Source: Elizabethkingia occulta | GTDB taxonomy: Bacteria > Bacteroidota > Bacteroidia > Flavobacteriales > Weeksellaceae | Length of the DNA: 64,000 bases | Reading direction: 5' to 3' | NCBI RefSeq assembly: GCF_002023715.1 | Contig: NZ_MAHX01000006.1 | Span: 111,049-175,048, forward strand | Shown: one piece after another, positions 7,313 to 16,019 of the stretch | How the letters are laid out: each line of letters starts with the position of its first letter | Position numbering within the stretch: position 1 is the stretch's first letter | Notes under the pieces: model-generated | Databases searched by the model: none | What the model saw: the letters and a program-made list of their open reading frames with translations, nothing else | Told to the model about the DNA's origin: nothing | Translations under genes and position numbers: made by a program

Positions 7313-8077
7313 GTGAAGCTGACTTTATTCTTTATCTTTATTTTTTTGCCTTTTTTTAATATTATACATGCTCAGCAACGCATTAGTGGGTATATTTATG
7401 ATGAAACAGGAAAGAGTCTTTCTGGAATCAGGGTTTATAATATAACCACAGGAGATGAAATAATATCGGGAGAACAGGGCAACTTTAGTATTATTGCCAA
7501 CTCCGGAGATCAGTTGAGGTTTATTTCTGCCCATTTTGAAAGAGCTTTCAGGGTAATTTCGCATGAGGATTTTGGCAAAAACTTAACAATAAAACTTACT
7601 TCTGTAGTGCGGGAAATAGAGAAAGTAGAATTAGGATTTAAACCTACAGGAGATTTTTTGAAAGATATAAACAGGCTACCACGGAATAAGAAAAAAGAAA
7701 GGATGGATGAACATATAAAAGAATCCATAGCTTTGGGCGAAAATAAGATGATAACAAAACCTGTAGCAAAAATACCTGAATCATTCGACTATACAGGAAT
7801 AGTAAAAGGAGGTTTTCCGGTTGGTGATATACGGGACAAAAGAGACAAATATCACCTGATGAATTGGATAAGAGAAAGCTTAGGAGAAGATTATTTTACT
7901 TCCATGCAAATTCCGCAGTCCAGAGTCGACAGATTTATTTCTTACTCATTGGTAGGGTTTGATATCTCAAAATTATTAAAGTACGGAATATATACCGACC
8001 AGGATCTGACAAATATAAAGGTACAGATGGAGGAAAAAAAGGATGATTTTATAAAGGCAATTAAAAAAAACAAATGA
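7313..8077 (+). CDS. Secreted carboxypeptidase-regulatory-like domain protein, copy 1
   Basis: 254 residues if it begins at the GTG at 7313 (MKLTLFFIFIFLPFF..., a clean signal peptide ending IIHAQ). A TTG two codons upstream is the alternative. Residues about 23-105 form a CarbopepD_reg_2-like beta-sandwich: ISGYIYDETGKSLSGIRVYN, an EQGNFSI turn, GDQLRFISAHFERAF. The rest is charged and helical, with an IPQSRVDRFI segment. It is the first of four tandem paralogues joined by overlapping or adjacent codons, all exported. Such domains usually lie at the N-terminus of SusC-type receptors; here they stand alone, so the role is unknown. Confidence 0.75.
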   Translation: MKLTLFFIFIFLPFFNIIHAQQRISGYIYDETGKSLSGIRVYNITTGDEIISGEQGNFSIIANSGDQLRFISAHFERAFRVISHEDFGKNLTIKLTSVVREIEKVELGFKPTGDFLKDINRLPRNKKKERMDEHIKESIALGENKMITKPVAKIPESFDYTGIVKGGFPVGDIRDKRDKYHLMNWIRESLGEDYFTSMQIPQSRVDRFISYSLVGFDISKLLKYGIYTDQDLTNIKVQMEEKKDDFIKAIKKNK

Positions 8078-8103
8078 AACAAAATAGGACTACTGAAAAA
8101 TAT

Positions 8104-8847
8104 ATGAAAAAGTTATTACTGTTTCTATCCGTTTTCTTATTCGTCTGGGGAAAAAGCCAGATGACCTTTTCCGGTAAAACTATAAATGATGAAGGACAGA
8201 ATCAAGGCGGAATACAGGTATATAATATGAGAACCGGAATTTCTGTTGTCTCTAATTCTGAGGGGGATTTTAGCGTAGACGCCCGTCCCGGAGATGAGGT
8301 GCGGCTGGTTTCCACACATTTTGTACGTACAAATATCATACTGACCGAGGAAAATTTCAAAAATAAACAAACCATACAGTTAGCGCCGTTTGTAAAAGAA
8401 ATTGCAGGAGTACAGCTTGACAAAATATCCATGAAAGAACGGGTTGCAATAATGCAAAATAATATAGGCCTTCCTCCTCCACCTAAAAAACCAAGAGAAG
8501 TACCACCTCCTACAGCAAAACAGGTGGGATCTTTAAGATATGCTCTAAGTAACCTTAACCTGAATAATCTCTACAAAAATTTATCCGGAGATGCTCGCCG
8601 TATGCGGTCTCTCTATCGTTATGAAGATGCTGAAGAAAACCTAACCTGGGTAACAGAGAGTTTGGGTAACGATTATTTTGAAGAAAATAAAATACCTAAA
8701 GACAGACAAAAGGAATTTGTCCAGTTCGTTATGGGAAAAGAAAACCTCCTTACTCCTATTAAGGCACGAAATATTACAGCTGTAGAATTTGCGCTTTCGC
8801 GGTATGCACCAGATTTCAGAAAACTTATTGATCAGAAAGGCCAGTGA
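8104..8847 (+). CDS. Secreted carboxypeptidase-regulatory-like domain protein, copy 2
   Basis: 247 residues from the ATG at 8104, which gives a standard signal peptide (MKKLLLFLSVFLFVWGKSQ). An ATG at 8074 overlaps the preceding stop as ATGA and would add ten non-hydrophobic residues in front, so it may only couple translation. The domain at about 20-100 repeats the pattern of its neighbours (INDEGQNQGGIQVYN, EGDFSVDARPGDEVRLVSTHF). The C-terminal half has a proline-rich piece (GLPPPPKKPREVPPP), then LNNLYKNLSGDARRMRSLYRYED and an IPKDRQKEFVQF segment shared with copy 3. Function unknown. Confidence 0.75.
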   Translation: MKKLLLFLSVFLFVWGKSQMTFSGKTINDEGQNQGGIQVYNMRTGISVVSNSEGDFSVDARPGDEVRLVSTHFVRTNIILTEENFKNKQTIQLAPFVKEIAGVQLDKISMKERVAIMQNNIGLPPPPKKPREVPPPTAKQVGSLRYALSNLNLNNLYKNLSGDARRMRSLYRYEDAEENLTWVTESLGNDYFEENKIPKDRQKEFVQFVMGKENLLTPIKARNITAVEFALSRYAPDFRKLIDQKGQ

Positions 8848-9569
8848 AACAAAAACTACTTTTTATACTCTTTTTTATCAGTTATAGCTGTATTACAGCA
8901 CAAACCTTTGTTTCAGGAAAAATACTGAATGAAGAAGACTCTCCATTGCCAGGTGTTCAGATTTTCAATATGCAGAACAAAAAAGCAGTTTATACAGATA
9001 CAGAAGGCCGGTTCAGGATTGAAGCTTCTATAGGAGATGAAATAAGAATACTGACAAATCAGTACAACCGTAGAGAAATAATTGTATCCGAATCTGCTCT
9101 GAAACAGGAACAAAAAATAAAAATGAATCCCTCTGTACGGGAAATTGCAGGAGTAAATATTCTTTCTAAATCACAGATAGAGCACATGAAAAAGAAAATT
9201 GGCATTCCCGGGCCACCGGAAAAACCAAGAGAAAAAGTTCCTACCCTAAAAAATTCTGTAAAGATTCCTGTAATTCCGATAGGTATTGCTGTAAATCTCA
9301 ATAACCTTTACAAACTCGTTTCCGGAGATGCCCGCAGAATAAAAGCCTTATATAAATATGAAGACCAGCAGGAATACCTGACCAAGCTGGTAATGCTGCC
9401 AGGAGATGACTTCTGGGAACAAAGCGGAATTCCTTTGGAAAAGCGTACAGAGTTTATACAATATCTTATAGGCAAAAAAATTATCAGCGGAAAGCCATCC
9501 AAAGAACAATTGGAGCTGGCAGCTTTGCCTTTTACAGAAGAATTCAGAAAACCAAAATCCAATCCATAA
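8844..9569 (+). CDS. Secreted carboxypeptidase-regulatory-like domain protein, copy 3
   Basis: 241 residues beginning with GTG at 8844, which overlaps the preceding TGA as GTGA; no ATG gives the same signal peptide (MKQKLLFILFFISYSCITAQ). Domain at about 21-100 with EEDSPLPGVQIFN, EGRFRIEASIGDEIRIL. The C-terminal half is closest to copy 2: GIPGPPEKPRE, then LNNLYKLVSGDARRIKALYKYED and IPLEKRTEFIQYL. The shared C-terminal layout, not only the shared N-domain, shows these arose by tandem duplication. Probably periplasmic or outer-surface; partner unknown. Confidence 0.75.
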   Translation: MKQKLLFILFFISYSCITAQTFVSGKILNEEDSPLPGVQIFNMQNKKAVYTDTEGRFRIEASIGDEIRILTNQYNRREIIVSESALKQEQKIKMNPSVREIAGVNILSKSQIEHMKKKIGIPGPPEKPREKVPTLKNSVKIPVIPIGIAVNLNNLYKLVSGDARRIKALYKYEDQQEYLTKLVMLPGDDFWEQSGIPLEKRTEFIQYLIGKKIISGKPSKEQLELAALPFTEEFRKPKSNP

Positions 9570-9570
9570 T

Positions 9571-10356
9571 ATGAAGTCAATTCTATTTTTTATGCTTATT
9601 GTTATTCCATGGAGCATCCATGCACAAAGTCTTCTGATAGGTAAAGTTGTGGATGAAAACGGAAATGCTATTCCCAATGCCTTTGTTATTAACATGAAAA
9701 ATAATCAGAATCTTCTTGCTGATGACTATGGTGTTTTTAGTATCAATGCTAAGCAGGGAGATGAAATAAGGGTACTTGCAAACAGATTTGAAAGACAAAG
9801 CAAAATACTAAAAGCTGATGACTTCAAAGGAAAATTTATGATCAGCTTACTACCACGTATTCAGACTATAGAAGAAGTAAAAATTGGGTACAAACCAACA
9901 GGACATCTGGAAACTGATTTAGGAAAACTGTACAGAGACAAAGAGTTGGAAGATCTCAAAAAAAAACTGACAATGGCCCTCAATATGGCTCCTGACCCTA
10001 ACGAAATCAGACCTACCCTGCGTATCCCATCCACTTTTAACAATCAAATTCCTCTTAGCGGTGCCAGCATAGTCATTGATCTTTTTGGTAAAAGAAACAA
10101 ACCTAAAAAAATAAAGAATGATCCTGCACTGCGGATGATAAATAATGTTGGAACTATCTACAGCGCTATAGGTACACAATTTTTTGAAAGTCTTGGTATT
10201 CCTAAAGATAAGGTAACTGGCTTTATTGTTTTTGTACTGAAAAAGAACAATCTGGAAAAAGAGCTTAAAGAAAACAATTACAATATTATCCGCAATTTCT
10301 TGAGTGAGAATGCTGAAACTTTTTTAAACGGAATACAACAAAAATCTGTAAATTAG
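9571..10356 (+). CDS. Secreted carboxypeptidase-regulatory-like domain protein, copy 4
   Basis: 261 residues, ATG one base after the previous stop. Signal peptide MKSILFFMLIVIPWSIHAQ, then the same beta-sandwich (VVDENGNAIPNAFVIN, DYGVFSINAKQGDEIRVL, ANRFERQS). The middle reads EEVKIGYKPTGHLETDLGKLYRD and is closest to copy 1 (ELGFKPTGDFLKDINRL). It ends with the family's LGIPKDKVTGFIVFVL segment. So copies 1 and 4 form one subtype and copies 2 and 3 another. Function unknown. Confidence 0.75.
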   Translation: MKSILFFMLIVIPWSIHAQSLLIGKVVDENGNAIPNAFVINMKNNQNLLADDYGVFSINAKQGDEIRVLANRFERQSKILKADDFKGKFMISLLPRIQTIEEVKIGYKPTGHLETDLGKLYRDKELEDLKKKLTMALNMAPDPNEIRPTLRIPSTFNNQIPLSGASIVIDLFGKRNKPKKIKNDPALRMINNVGTIYSAIGTQFFESLGIPKDKVTGFIVFVLKKNNLEKELKENNYNIIRNFLSENAETFLNGIQQKSVN

Positions 10357-10376
10357 ACAGATATAACACCAAACCA

Positions 10377-11108
10377 ATGAAAAATTACATCACCGTAGGC
10401 ATTGCAGCATTAGGTCTTATTATTGCCGCAGCATTTCTGGGAAATGCAATTAAGAACAGAAATAAATCTCAAAACACTATATCTGTAACCGGATTAGGAG
10501 CAAAGAAATTTACTTCCGATCTTATTACATGGAGTGCTTCTTTTTCCAAAAGTGGCTACCAGCTACAGGAAGCATATAATAATCTGGCAGCAGATCGCCA
10601 AATGATTCTGGATTATCTGAAGTCTAAAGGTGTAAAGTCTGAAGAGATTGTATTCTCTGCTGTAGATATTCAGAAACAATATGCACAGGTTATAGATGCT
10701 AATGGCAGTTACCGACAAGGAGAATTTGCAGGCTACAACCTTACCCAGTCTGTTTCTATAGAATCTAAAGAGGTTGGTAAAATAGAAAACCTATCCAGAA
10801 CAGTTACCGAAATCATTAATAAAGGGATAGAACTTACCTCTTCCCAGCCGATGTATTTTTATACCAAACTTGCAGATGTAAAACAACAAATGATTGCCGA
10901 TGCAACCAAAGATGCCAGAGAGCGGGCTAAAAAGATTGCAGAAAATGCAGGTTCCAGTCTTGGCAGTCTGAAAAAAGCCAGCATGGGAGTTATACAAATT
11001 ACAGCACCTAATTCCGGAGAAGACTATTCATGGGGAGGTGCATTCAATACATCTTCCAAAGAAAAAGAAGCAAGCATTACCATAAAATTAGAATATCAGG
11101 TAGATTAA
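10377..11108 (+). CDS. SIMPL domain (DUF541) protein
   Basis: 243 residues with an N-terminal membrane anchor or uncleaved signal (residues 4-24) and a SIMPL/DUF541 domain at about 33-240. The typical opening is ISVTGLGAKKFTSDLITWSASF, followed by an ATKDARERAKKIAENAGSSLG helix and a final SITIKLEYQV strand. The family (E. coli YggE and kin) is periplasmic or envelope-located, linked to oxidative stress, and forms ring-like oligomers in some members. It follows the four secreted-protein genes by 20 bases on the same strand and may be co-transcribed. Confidence 0.88.
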   Translation: MKNYITVGIAALGLIIAAAFLGNAIKNRNKSQNTISVTGLGAKKFTSDLITWSASFSKSGYQLQEAYNNLAADRQMILDYLKSKGVKSEEIVFSAVDIQKQYAQVIDANGSYRQGEFAGYNLTQSVSIESKEVGKIENLSRTVTEIINKGIELTSSQPMYFYTKLADVKQQMIADATKDARERAKKIAENAGSSLGSLKKASMGVIQITAPNSGEDYSWGGAFNTSSKEKEASITIKLEYQVD

Positions 11109-11164
11109 TACCTTCTTTTGCGCTGTCACTAACTATACCTAATCATCTAACATTATTTAAATCA

Positions 11165-11920
11165 TTGATAAATATTACATCAACTGTTATTTTCGTTATT
11201 TTTATATTCTACATAATCAGATCTAAATATATCAGAGATCATAGAGAAAATACACCCTTGAAAAGAGAAGGTGAAAAAAAAGAACCCCAAAGAATAAAAT
11301 TCAGGAAAATCCTTCAAAAAAATCAATATTATAGTTCTCCGATTAAAGGAGCTAAATCTGATATTGACATAGCTATCAACCATGTTTTAAAGATTTCTGA
11401 ATTGTATTTAAAGGATGAAAAAACAAAATTTACCGGCTATACAGAACTCGCAGTTATTAAATTCAAAAAGCAATATAAATTTGAATTTCCTCATGCATAT
11501 ATTCAGTTCTTAAGATACTTGGCTCCTGGTGAAATTACGATTTATGATTCCCAGAATTATTCCATAGAAGGATTAGAAACCCTTAATGACTCCTTTTCTG
11601 TTTTCCTAGAATACATCCGGTATGATCCCGCCCAATTAGAAAACAAATTTGTTTTTAGTGGCTGGCTGGGCTATGAATTTTATTTATTTGATATTGATAA
11701 TTCTCAAGACCCTAAAGTTTATTACCTGACGTATGATGAACACGAAGAGGAGTTATATTGGTATGAGTATCCAACGTTTTCCAAATGGTTACTAAATTTA
11801 ACATATAATTCTTTAGAAGTAAATCTTCAAATTGTAACGATGAATGATGAAAATGAAAAAATGGCACTTCTAAAACAGGGACTGGACGAAACGAAAGAGC
11901 TCATGAGAATTATAAACTGA
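11165..11920 (+). CDS. Membrane-anchored SMI1/KNR4 (SUKH) family protein
   Basis: The frame is open from far inside the SIMPL gene, but that gene must end at 11108 and no ATG follows before the hydrophobic stretch. I therefore suggest the TTG at 11165, giving MINITSTVIFVIFIFYII as an N-terminal membrane segment and 251 residues in all. The C-terminal 150 residues look like SMI1/KNR4: FKKQYKFEFPHAYIQFLRYL, then a GLETLNDSF segment, and FVFSGWLGYEFYLFDI near the end. SUKH proteins are frequent immunity proteins against nuclease or deaminase toxins, but no toxin gene is adjacent. Start codon uncertain. Confidence 0.65.
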   Translation: MINITSTVIFVIFIFYIIRSKYIRDHRENTPLKREGEKKEPQRIKFRKILQKNQYYSSPIKGAKSDIDIAINHVLKISELYLKDEKTKFTGYTELAVIKFKKQYKFEFPHAYIQFLRYLAPGEITIYDSQNYSIEGLETLNDSFSVFLEYIRYDPAQLENKFVFSGWLGYEFYLFDIDNSQDPKVYYLTYDEHEEELYWYEYPTFSKWLLNLTYNSLEVNLQIVTMNDENEKMALLKQGLDETKELMRIIN

Positions 11921-11972
11921 CAGAATATGGATTTTGATATAAAATTAAAATTCTCTCAAAGTATTAAATAAC

Positions 11973-12006
11973 AAAGAGATCCGAACGTAAAAATCCGGAT
12001 CTCTTT
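11973..12006. terminator. Bidirectional terminator between convergent genes
   Basis: Perfect 11-bp stem AAAGAGATCCG / CGGATCTCTTT (11973-11983 and 11996-12006) with A/T tracts on both sides. Serves both the SUKH gene (plus) and nrdB (minus). Confidence 0.8.
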
Positions 12007-12029
12007 ATTATATCATTCATTTAATTAAA

Positions 12030-13004
12030 TCAGAATAAATCGACAGCGGTAATACTCTTATCGTGTTTGGTATAGTCCACTGGTCTTTTTGCAAAGAAAT
12101 CGTCCATAGCATTGGCGAATACTTCTTCTTCAAACCAGATCATTGGTTTGTATTGTTCAGAAGTAATATTATATCGGGTTGCCATATTAATCTTTTTCAG
12201 ACTGTCATCTACTCTGTACTTCATAAAGTTCAGCAAATCATTCTTTGAAAACACAGTCAATTCGCCCTGTTCAAAAATCCAGTCAAGAATTTCACCCTCC
12301 AGCATTACCGAATCGTCTACCAATTTATAAATATCTTCGATATCAGAATCGGTTAACAGATCTGGCTGCTCTTCCCTTATTTTATTAATCAGGAATATTC
12401 CTGCGTTTGCATGTACCTGTTCATCCACAGATGTCCATGCAATAATATTGGAAACATTTTTCAAATGTCCTCTAAACCTTGTGAAAGATAAAATAATAGC
12501 AAACTGTGAGAATAGTGATACATTCTCAATCAGAATACTAAATAGAAGGAGTGAAGACACATATTCCTTAGGCGTTGTAGAATTAGCATGTTTCAGAACC
12601 CCAGACAAAAAATCAATACGTTTTTTAATTACCGGTACTTTTACCAGGTCCAAAAAATTATCATTATACCCTAGCACCTCCAATAATCTGGAATAAGCTT
12701 CGGAATGTCTAAATTCACATTCTGCAAAAGTTGCTCCAAGGCCATTTAGTTCAGGCTTCGGCAGATGGTTGTAGAGATTTCCCCAAAAAGTTTTAACCGA
12801 AACCTCTATCTGAGCAATTGCTAAAAGTGCATTTTTTACTGCATTTTTCTCATGTGGTTCTAACTGAGAATGGAAGTCTTGAATATCAGCCGTAAAATCG
12901 ACTTCGGAATGCACCCAGTACGATTTATTGATGGCTTCAATAAACTGAAGTACTTCAGGATAATCAAATGGTTTATAGCTTACTTTCTTGTCAAAAATTC
13001 CCAT
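12030..13004 (-). CDS. nrdB: Class I ribonucleotide reductase small subunit (NrdB)
   Basis: 324 residues, full length. It supplies the radical-generating metal site for reduction of ribonucleotides to deoxyribonucleotides, together with NrdA. Visible ligands are Glu67 (IAQIEVSVK), Glu97 and His100 in ECEFRH, with Tyr104 four residues on, a later Glu in LIENVS, and EQVH in the C-terminal half. The first ligand is Glu rather than Asp, and Tyr is kept. This resembles the flavobacterial NrdB of Flavobacterium johnsoniae, described as a dimanganese class Id enzyme. No N-terminal ATP-cone is present. nrdA is not adjacent on either side. Metal class is inference. Confidence 0.93.
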   Translation of the reverse strand: MGIFDKKVSYKPFDYPEVLQFIEAINKSYWVHSEVDFTADIQDFHSQLEPHEKNAVKNALLAIAQIEVSVKTFWGNLYNHLPKPELNGLGATFAECEFRHSEAYSRLLEVLGYNDNFLDLVKVPVIKKRIDFLSGVLKHANSTTPKEYVSSLLLFSILIENVSLFSQFAIILSFTRFRGHLKNVSNIIAWTSVDEQVHANAGIFLINKIREEQPDLLTDSDIEDIYKLVDDSVMLEGEILDWIFEQGELTVFSKNDLLNFMKYRVDDSLKKINMATRYNITSEQYKPMIWFEEEVFANAMDDFFAKRPVDYTKHDKSITAVDLF

Positions 13005-13488
13005 ATAAATATATTTTAAAAATGAATAAATTCTGTTTTGGTAATCGGATCAGAATACACCTTTACTTTGGATTATTATTGCAACAATCAGTATTCTGTT
13101 CTGTATGTGTTTTACAAAATTCGAAAAAAACACCCTCTGCAAAAAGGAACTTTTCACAGCCCGACTTATGAAGTTATCCACAAACATCAAGAATATATCA
13201 CGAACCCAACTTTAATACATTTTTTACTGGGAAAGCCTAAAGAAATGTCATCCAGCTGTTAAACGAAAAACAACAACTACCTGCTAACAAAAGCACTAAA
13301 ACATAAACAACAAGGCTATAAAAAAGATTTAATGGAGATTTTAGATATTTTTAAGTACTGTTATGGGGTTCTGAAAACTATAATTTGTCCTGTAAAAAAT
13401 ATGAACTCAGTTTCAAAACAGGCAAAGGCTTATAGAGGTATCCGTAAATTATTTTCTACCGCCATTTTTTTCTTAGTCAGTATATATC
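13005..13488. other. Non-coding region upstream of nrdB with one DnaA-box-like site
   Basis: No gene supported. TTATCCACA at 13174-13182 matches the DnaA box consensus exactly, about 170 bases upstream of the nrdB start. DnaA control of nrd genes is known in E. coli. A single site is weak evidence, and no origin-like cluster of boxes or AT-rich unwinding element is seen. Confidence 0.3.
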
Positions 13489-14109
13489 CTAAAAGCTATA
13501 TTTAGTGAAAACGCCTATATTTTCCAGCGTTTTTTTAGAGTTATTCCATTGATCTAAATTAATGGCAACACCGTAACTCAGCTTTTTTTGTTTCAGTCCC
13601 AGTCGAAAAAACTGCAGTCCTCTCTGATAACCATCAAAGTTAAGATTGGCAATAGCTAAAACATTAAAGTAGGCTTGTAAATCATCATTCAGATAAGGTG
13701 CATATTCTGCGGAAATTGATTGTTCCAGGGTAAATCCTTTTTGGTAAGTGGCTCCTACAGAATAGGAAAATGAATAAGTTGGCTTTGCAATCCGGTACTG
13801 AGCAAAGGCTGTAAAAAATGCTCCCGGATTTTTCATCCCAAACCCCGCATGAAATGAAATTTTCTTCGTCAGATTATAGGATACTGTATTTCTGATAAAA
13901 AATATATTTTCCCTGTCTTTGGTATATTCTGTATCGAACAGGGTGAGATTATTGATTTTTAGTTTATCATTAAACTGATAGCTTACATTATGCAGATAAG
14001 TGTATGACCGATGCCCTAAAACAATATCGGGTGTATATGTTAGCTGCTGTGCTTTTACCTGAAATAGAGGCAATGCAAATACTGCTATTGCCATGTGTTT
14101 AATCGTCAT
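13489..14109 (-). CDS. Predicted outer membrane beta-barrel protein
   Basis: 206 residues with a signal peptide (cleavage near FQVKAQ, residue 20). The mature part consists of amphipathic beta strands with alternating aromatic residues and short turns. It ends in a C-terminal Phe (GVFTKYSF), the usual signature of proteins folded by BamA. About eight to ten strands can be counted. No named family recognised. It stands 66 bases downstream of a Crp/Fnr-type regulator gene on the same strand and could be its target. Confidence 0.65.
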   Translation of the reverse strand: MTIKHMAIAVFALPLFQVKAQQLTYTPDIVLGHRSYTYLHNVSYQFNDKLKINNLTLFDTEYTKDRENIFFIRNTVSYNLTKKISFHAGFGMKNPGAFFTAFAQYRIAKPTYSFSYSVGATYQKGFTLEQSISAEYAPYLNDDLQAYFNVLAIANLNFDGYQRGLQFFRLGLKQKKLSYGVAINLDQWNNSKKTLENIGVFTKYSF

Positions 14110-14175
14110 TATTTTGCTCTCTTTATTTACAGGAGCAAAACTAGATTGAACATAAACGATAAAAATTAAGATATC

Positions 14176-14769
14176 TTAAGAACGGTCTGCAATATGTTTT
14201 TTACGTAATGCACTTAGATATTCTATCGTAATTCCAAGATAAGATGCTATCATATACTGTGGAAAACGCTGCTCTATATCCGGATAACTGTTTACAAATG
14301 TCCGATATCGGGTATAAGCATCGAACCTCATATTTTCAAAAGTTCTTTCCTGTAGAATAAGATAAGCACCTTGCATTTTCAATCTCCAGAATTCCGATAT
14401 TTTAGGAACTTCTTTATATAACAATTCAAGATTATTCCTATGAATCTGAACAAGTGTAGTATTTTCAACTGCCTGAATATACATTCGAGAGGCGCTTTCA
14501 CTCAGATAACTGTACAAATCATTAATCCACCAGTTTTCAATTCCGAGTTGTGCCGTATGCTCACGCCCATCTTCATCTGTATAGTAAGAATGCAGGCTCC
14601 CTTTTGCAATAAAACGCATATGTCTGGAAACCTGTCCCGGCTGAATCAGATAATCCTTTTTATCCAGTTCTTTTATTTCCAATTTGGGGATAATAGCATT
14701 AATATCCGTTTCATCCAGAGGAACAATCTCTTTAAAATGCGCTATTAGCTGTCCAATAATTTTATCCAT
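14176..14769 (-). CDS. Crp/Fnr-family transcriptional regulator
   Basis: 197 residues. Residues about 10-120 form a cyclic-nucleotide-binding-type jelly roll (LIQPGQVSRHMRFIAKGSLH; then GREHTAQLGIENWWI). A C-terminal helix-turn-helix lies around IASYLGITIEYLSALRK. The cNMP phosphate-binding motif (RGE-AA) is not evident, so the ligand is unknown; many Bacteroidota members of this class act without cAMP. A second, distinct Crp-type gene lies at 16020, with a ketopantoate-reductase-like gene between them. Confidence 0.85.
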   Translation of the reverse strand: MDKIIGQLIAHFKEIVPLDETDINAIIPKLEIKELDKKDYLIQPGQVSRHMRFIAKGSLHSYYTDEDGREHTAQLGIENWWINDLYSYLSESASRMYIQAVENTTLVQIHRNNLELLYKEVPKISEFWRLKMQGAYLILQERTFENMRFDAYTRYRTFVNSYPDIEQRFPQYMIASYLGITIEYLSALRKKHIADRS

Positions 14770-15008
14770 TCAGAAGGTTCACAAAATTAAAAGAGTAAAT
14801 TTAAGTAAATATTGTAGTCCATAGGTAGCTAAAAGCATTTAACAACCCATAATTATTACGTTTCAGAATAATTCAAAAGAAATAACAGATCATTTTTCAG
14901 ATTTACTATTCCTTACATTTACATACGAATGTCTAGGTCTTAGAGCACTTCGAGAACTCTTCGGAAAACGTATTGATCTCCCGAAGATTCTTCCAATATG
15001 TCAGCAAA

Positions 15009-15953
15009 TTATTTCACCATATTTGCTTGTATTTCCTTATATATTTTTAGTGTTACAGGCGTATCCACTCCTAATTCTTTACCATAATTAATAACCGCTC
15101 CGCCAAATAATTCCAGTTCATTACTTCCTTTATCTGAATGAACATCAAGTTGTAAAGAAGTAGGTGTTTCCGGAGGGAATCCAGCTGCCTTTTCCATGGT
15201 TCTAGCAATAATATCTTCTGGCAAATAAATACTTTTAGCCTTGGAAATCAGTTTTACTTCTTCCATGATTTCTACTGCTTGCTCATTCTGCTCTTTATTA
15301 GTGCAAACTGATCCGATTGAAGAATTATGCAGAGCTGTGACAAGTCCAAAACTGGCAATAAAAATAAATTTCTCCCAAATGTCTGTCAGTGGATTATCTT
15401 TAAAATTATAATTAATATTACTTTCCTCCAATAGACTAATTATCCAGTCAATATCTGCAGATATTAACTGAGGATCACGTCCAAAAATAAGAGTACCTGA
15501 TTTACCTTTATGCTCTACAATTCCTTTTTCTTTAATGTGCGACACTACATAAACACAAGATGGCAAAATCACGTGATCCGGAATAATCTTTCGTATTCTG
15601 TCATATATATCCGCACCATTCATCATAGGAAACAGAATAGTATCCGGTGTAATTACCTGAATAAGCTGCTGACAAATATTTTCCAGATCATATTCTTTTA
15701 CACAAATAAAAATCAGATCCGGTTTTTTGATATCAGCGATATTCTCCAATACAACATTTGGTCTGGTAACAGCATTATCATGCTCAGGAGAAAGTAATGT
15801 AAGACCTTTTTCTTTTACAACATCATATGTTGCTCCTCTGGCGACAAACGTTATTTCATATTTTTCCGTTGTTTCATTTACCTGGTTCATTTTAAAACCA
15901 AAGTAGCCTCCAACACCGCCCAAGCCTATTACAACAATATTTTTCTTGCTCAT
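15009..15953 (-). CDS. Ketopantoate reductase family (PanE/ApbA) protein
   Basis: 314 residues from the ATG at 15953 (MSKKNIVVIGLGGVGGYFG); an upstream in-frame ATG would add an 18-residue tail that breaks the Rossmann start. The GLGGVGGYFG loop near residue 10 binds NADP. The C-terminal helical domain contains a conserved lysine in WEKFIFIASFG and the SSLQLDVHSDKGSNELELFGG segment typical of PanE-like enzymes. PanE reduces 2-dehydropantoate to pantoate for coenzyme A synthesis. As there are many paralogues with other substrates and no pan gene is nearby, the exact substrate is open. It sits between two Crp-type regulators. Confidence 0.82.
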   Translation of the reverse strand: MSKKNIVVIGLGGVGGYFGFKMNQVNETTEKYEITFVARGATYDVVKEKGLTLLSPEHDNAVTRPNVVLENIADIKKPDLIFICVKEYDLENICQQLIQVITPDTILFPMMNGADIYDRIRKIIPDHVILPSCVYVVSHIKEKGIVEHKGKSGTLIFGRDPQLISADIDWIISLLEESNINYNFKDNPLTDIWEKFIFIASFGLVTALHNSSIGSVCTNKEQNEQAVEIMEEVKLISKAKSIYLPEDIIARTMEKAAGFPPETPTSLQLDVHSDKGSNELELFGGAVINYGKELGVDTPVTLKIYKEIQANMVK

Positions 15954-16019
15954 ATTTTTTTGATAAATATCTGTATTAAGTAGTATACAATTACTTGACA
16001 AATGCAAAGAAATTACAGG

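Noticed and set aside
11030..11164. Longer N-terminus for the SUKH protein starting inside the SIMPL gene
   Set aside because: It would overlap the conserved C-terminus of the SIMPL domain by 79 bases and lacks any hydrophobic or conserved pattern.
13174..13182. DnaA box suggesting a replication origin
   Set aside because: Only one perfect box, no cluster, no AT-rich unwinding region and no dnaA or dnaN nearby. The same nine bases occur inside coding sequence elsewhere in the window.
14806..15008. Open frame that might be a gene fragment between the Crp-type and PanE-like genes
   Set aside because: About 80 residues (including ECLGLRALRELFGKR) are open but without a start codon, and the frame runs antisense into the PanE-like gene. 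No family recognised.
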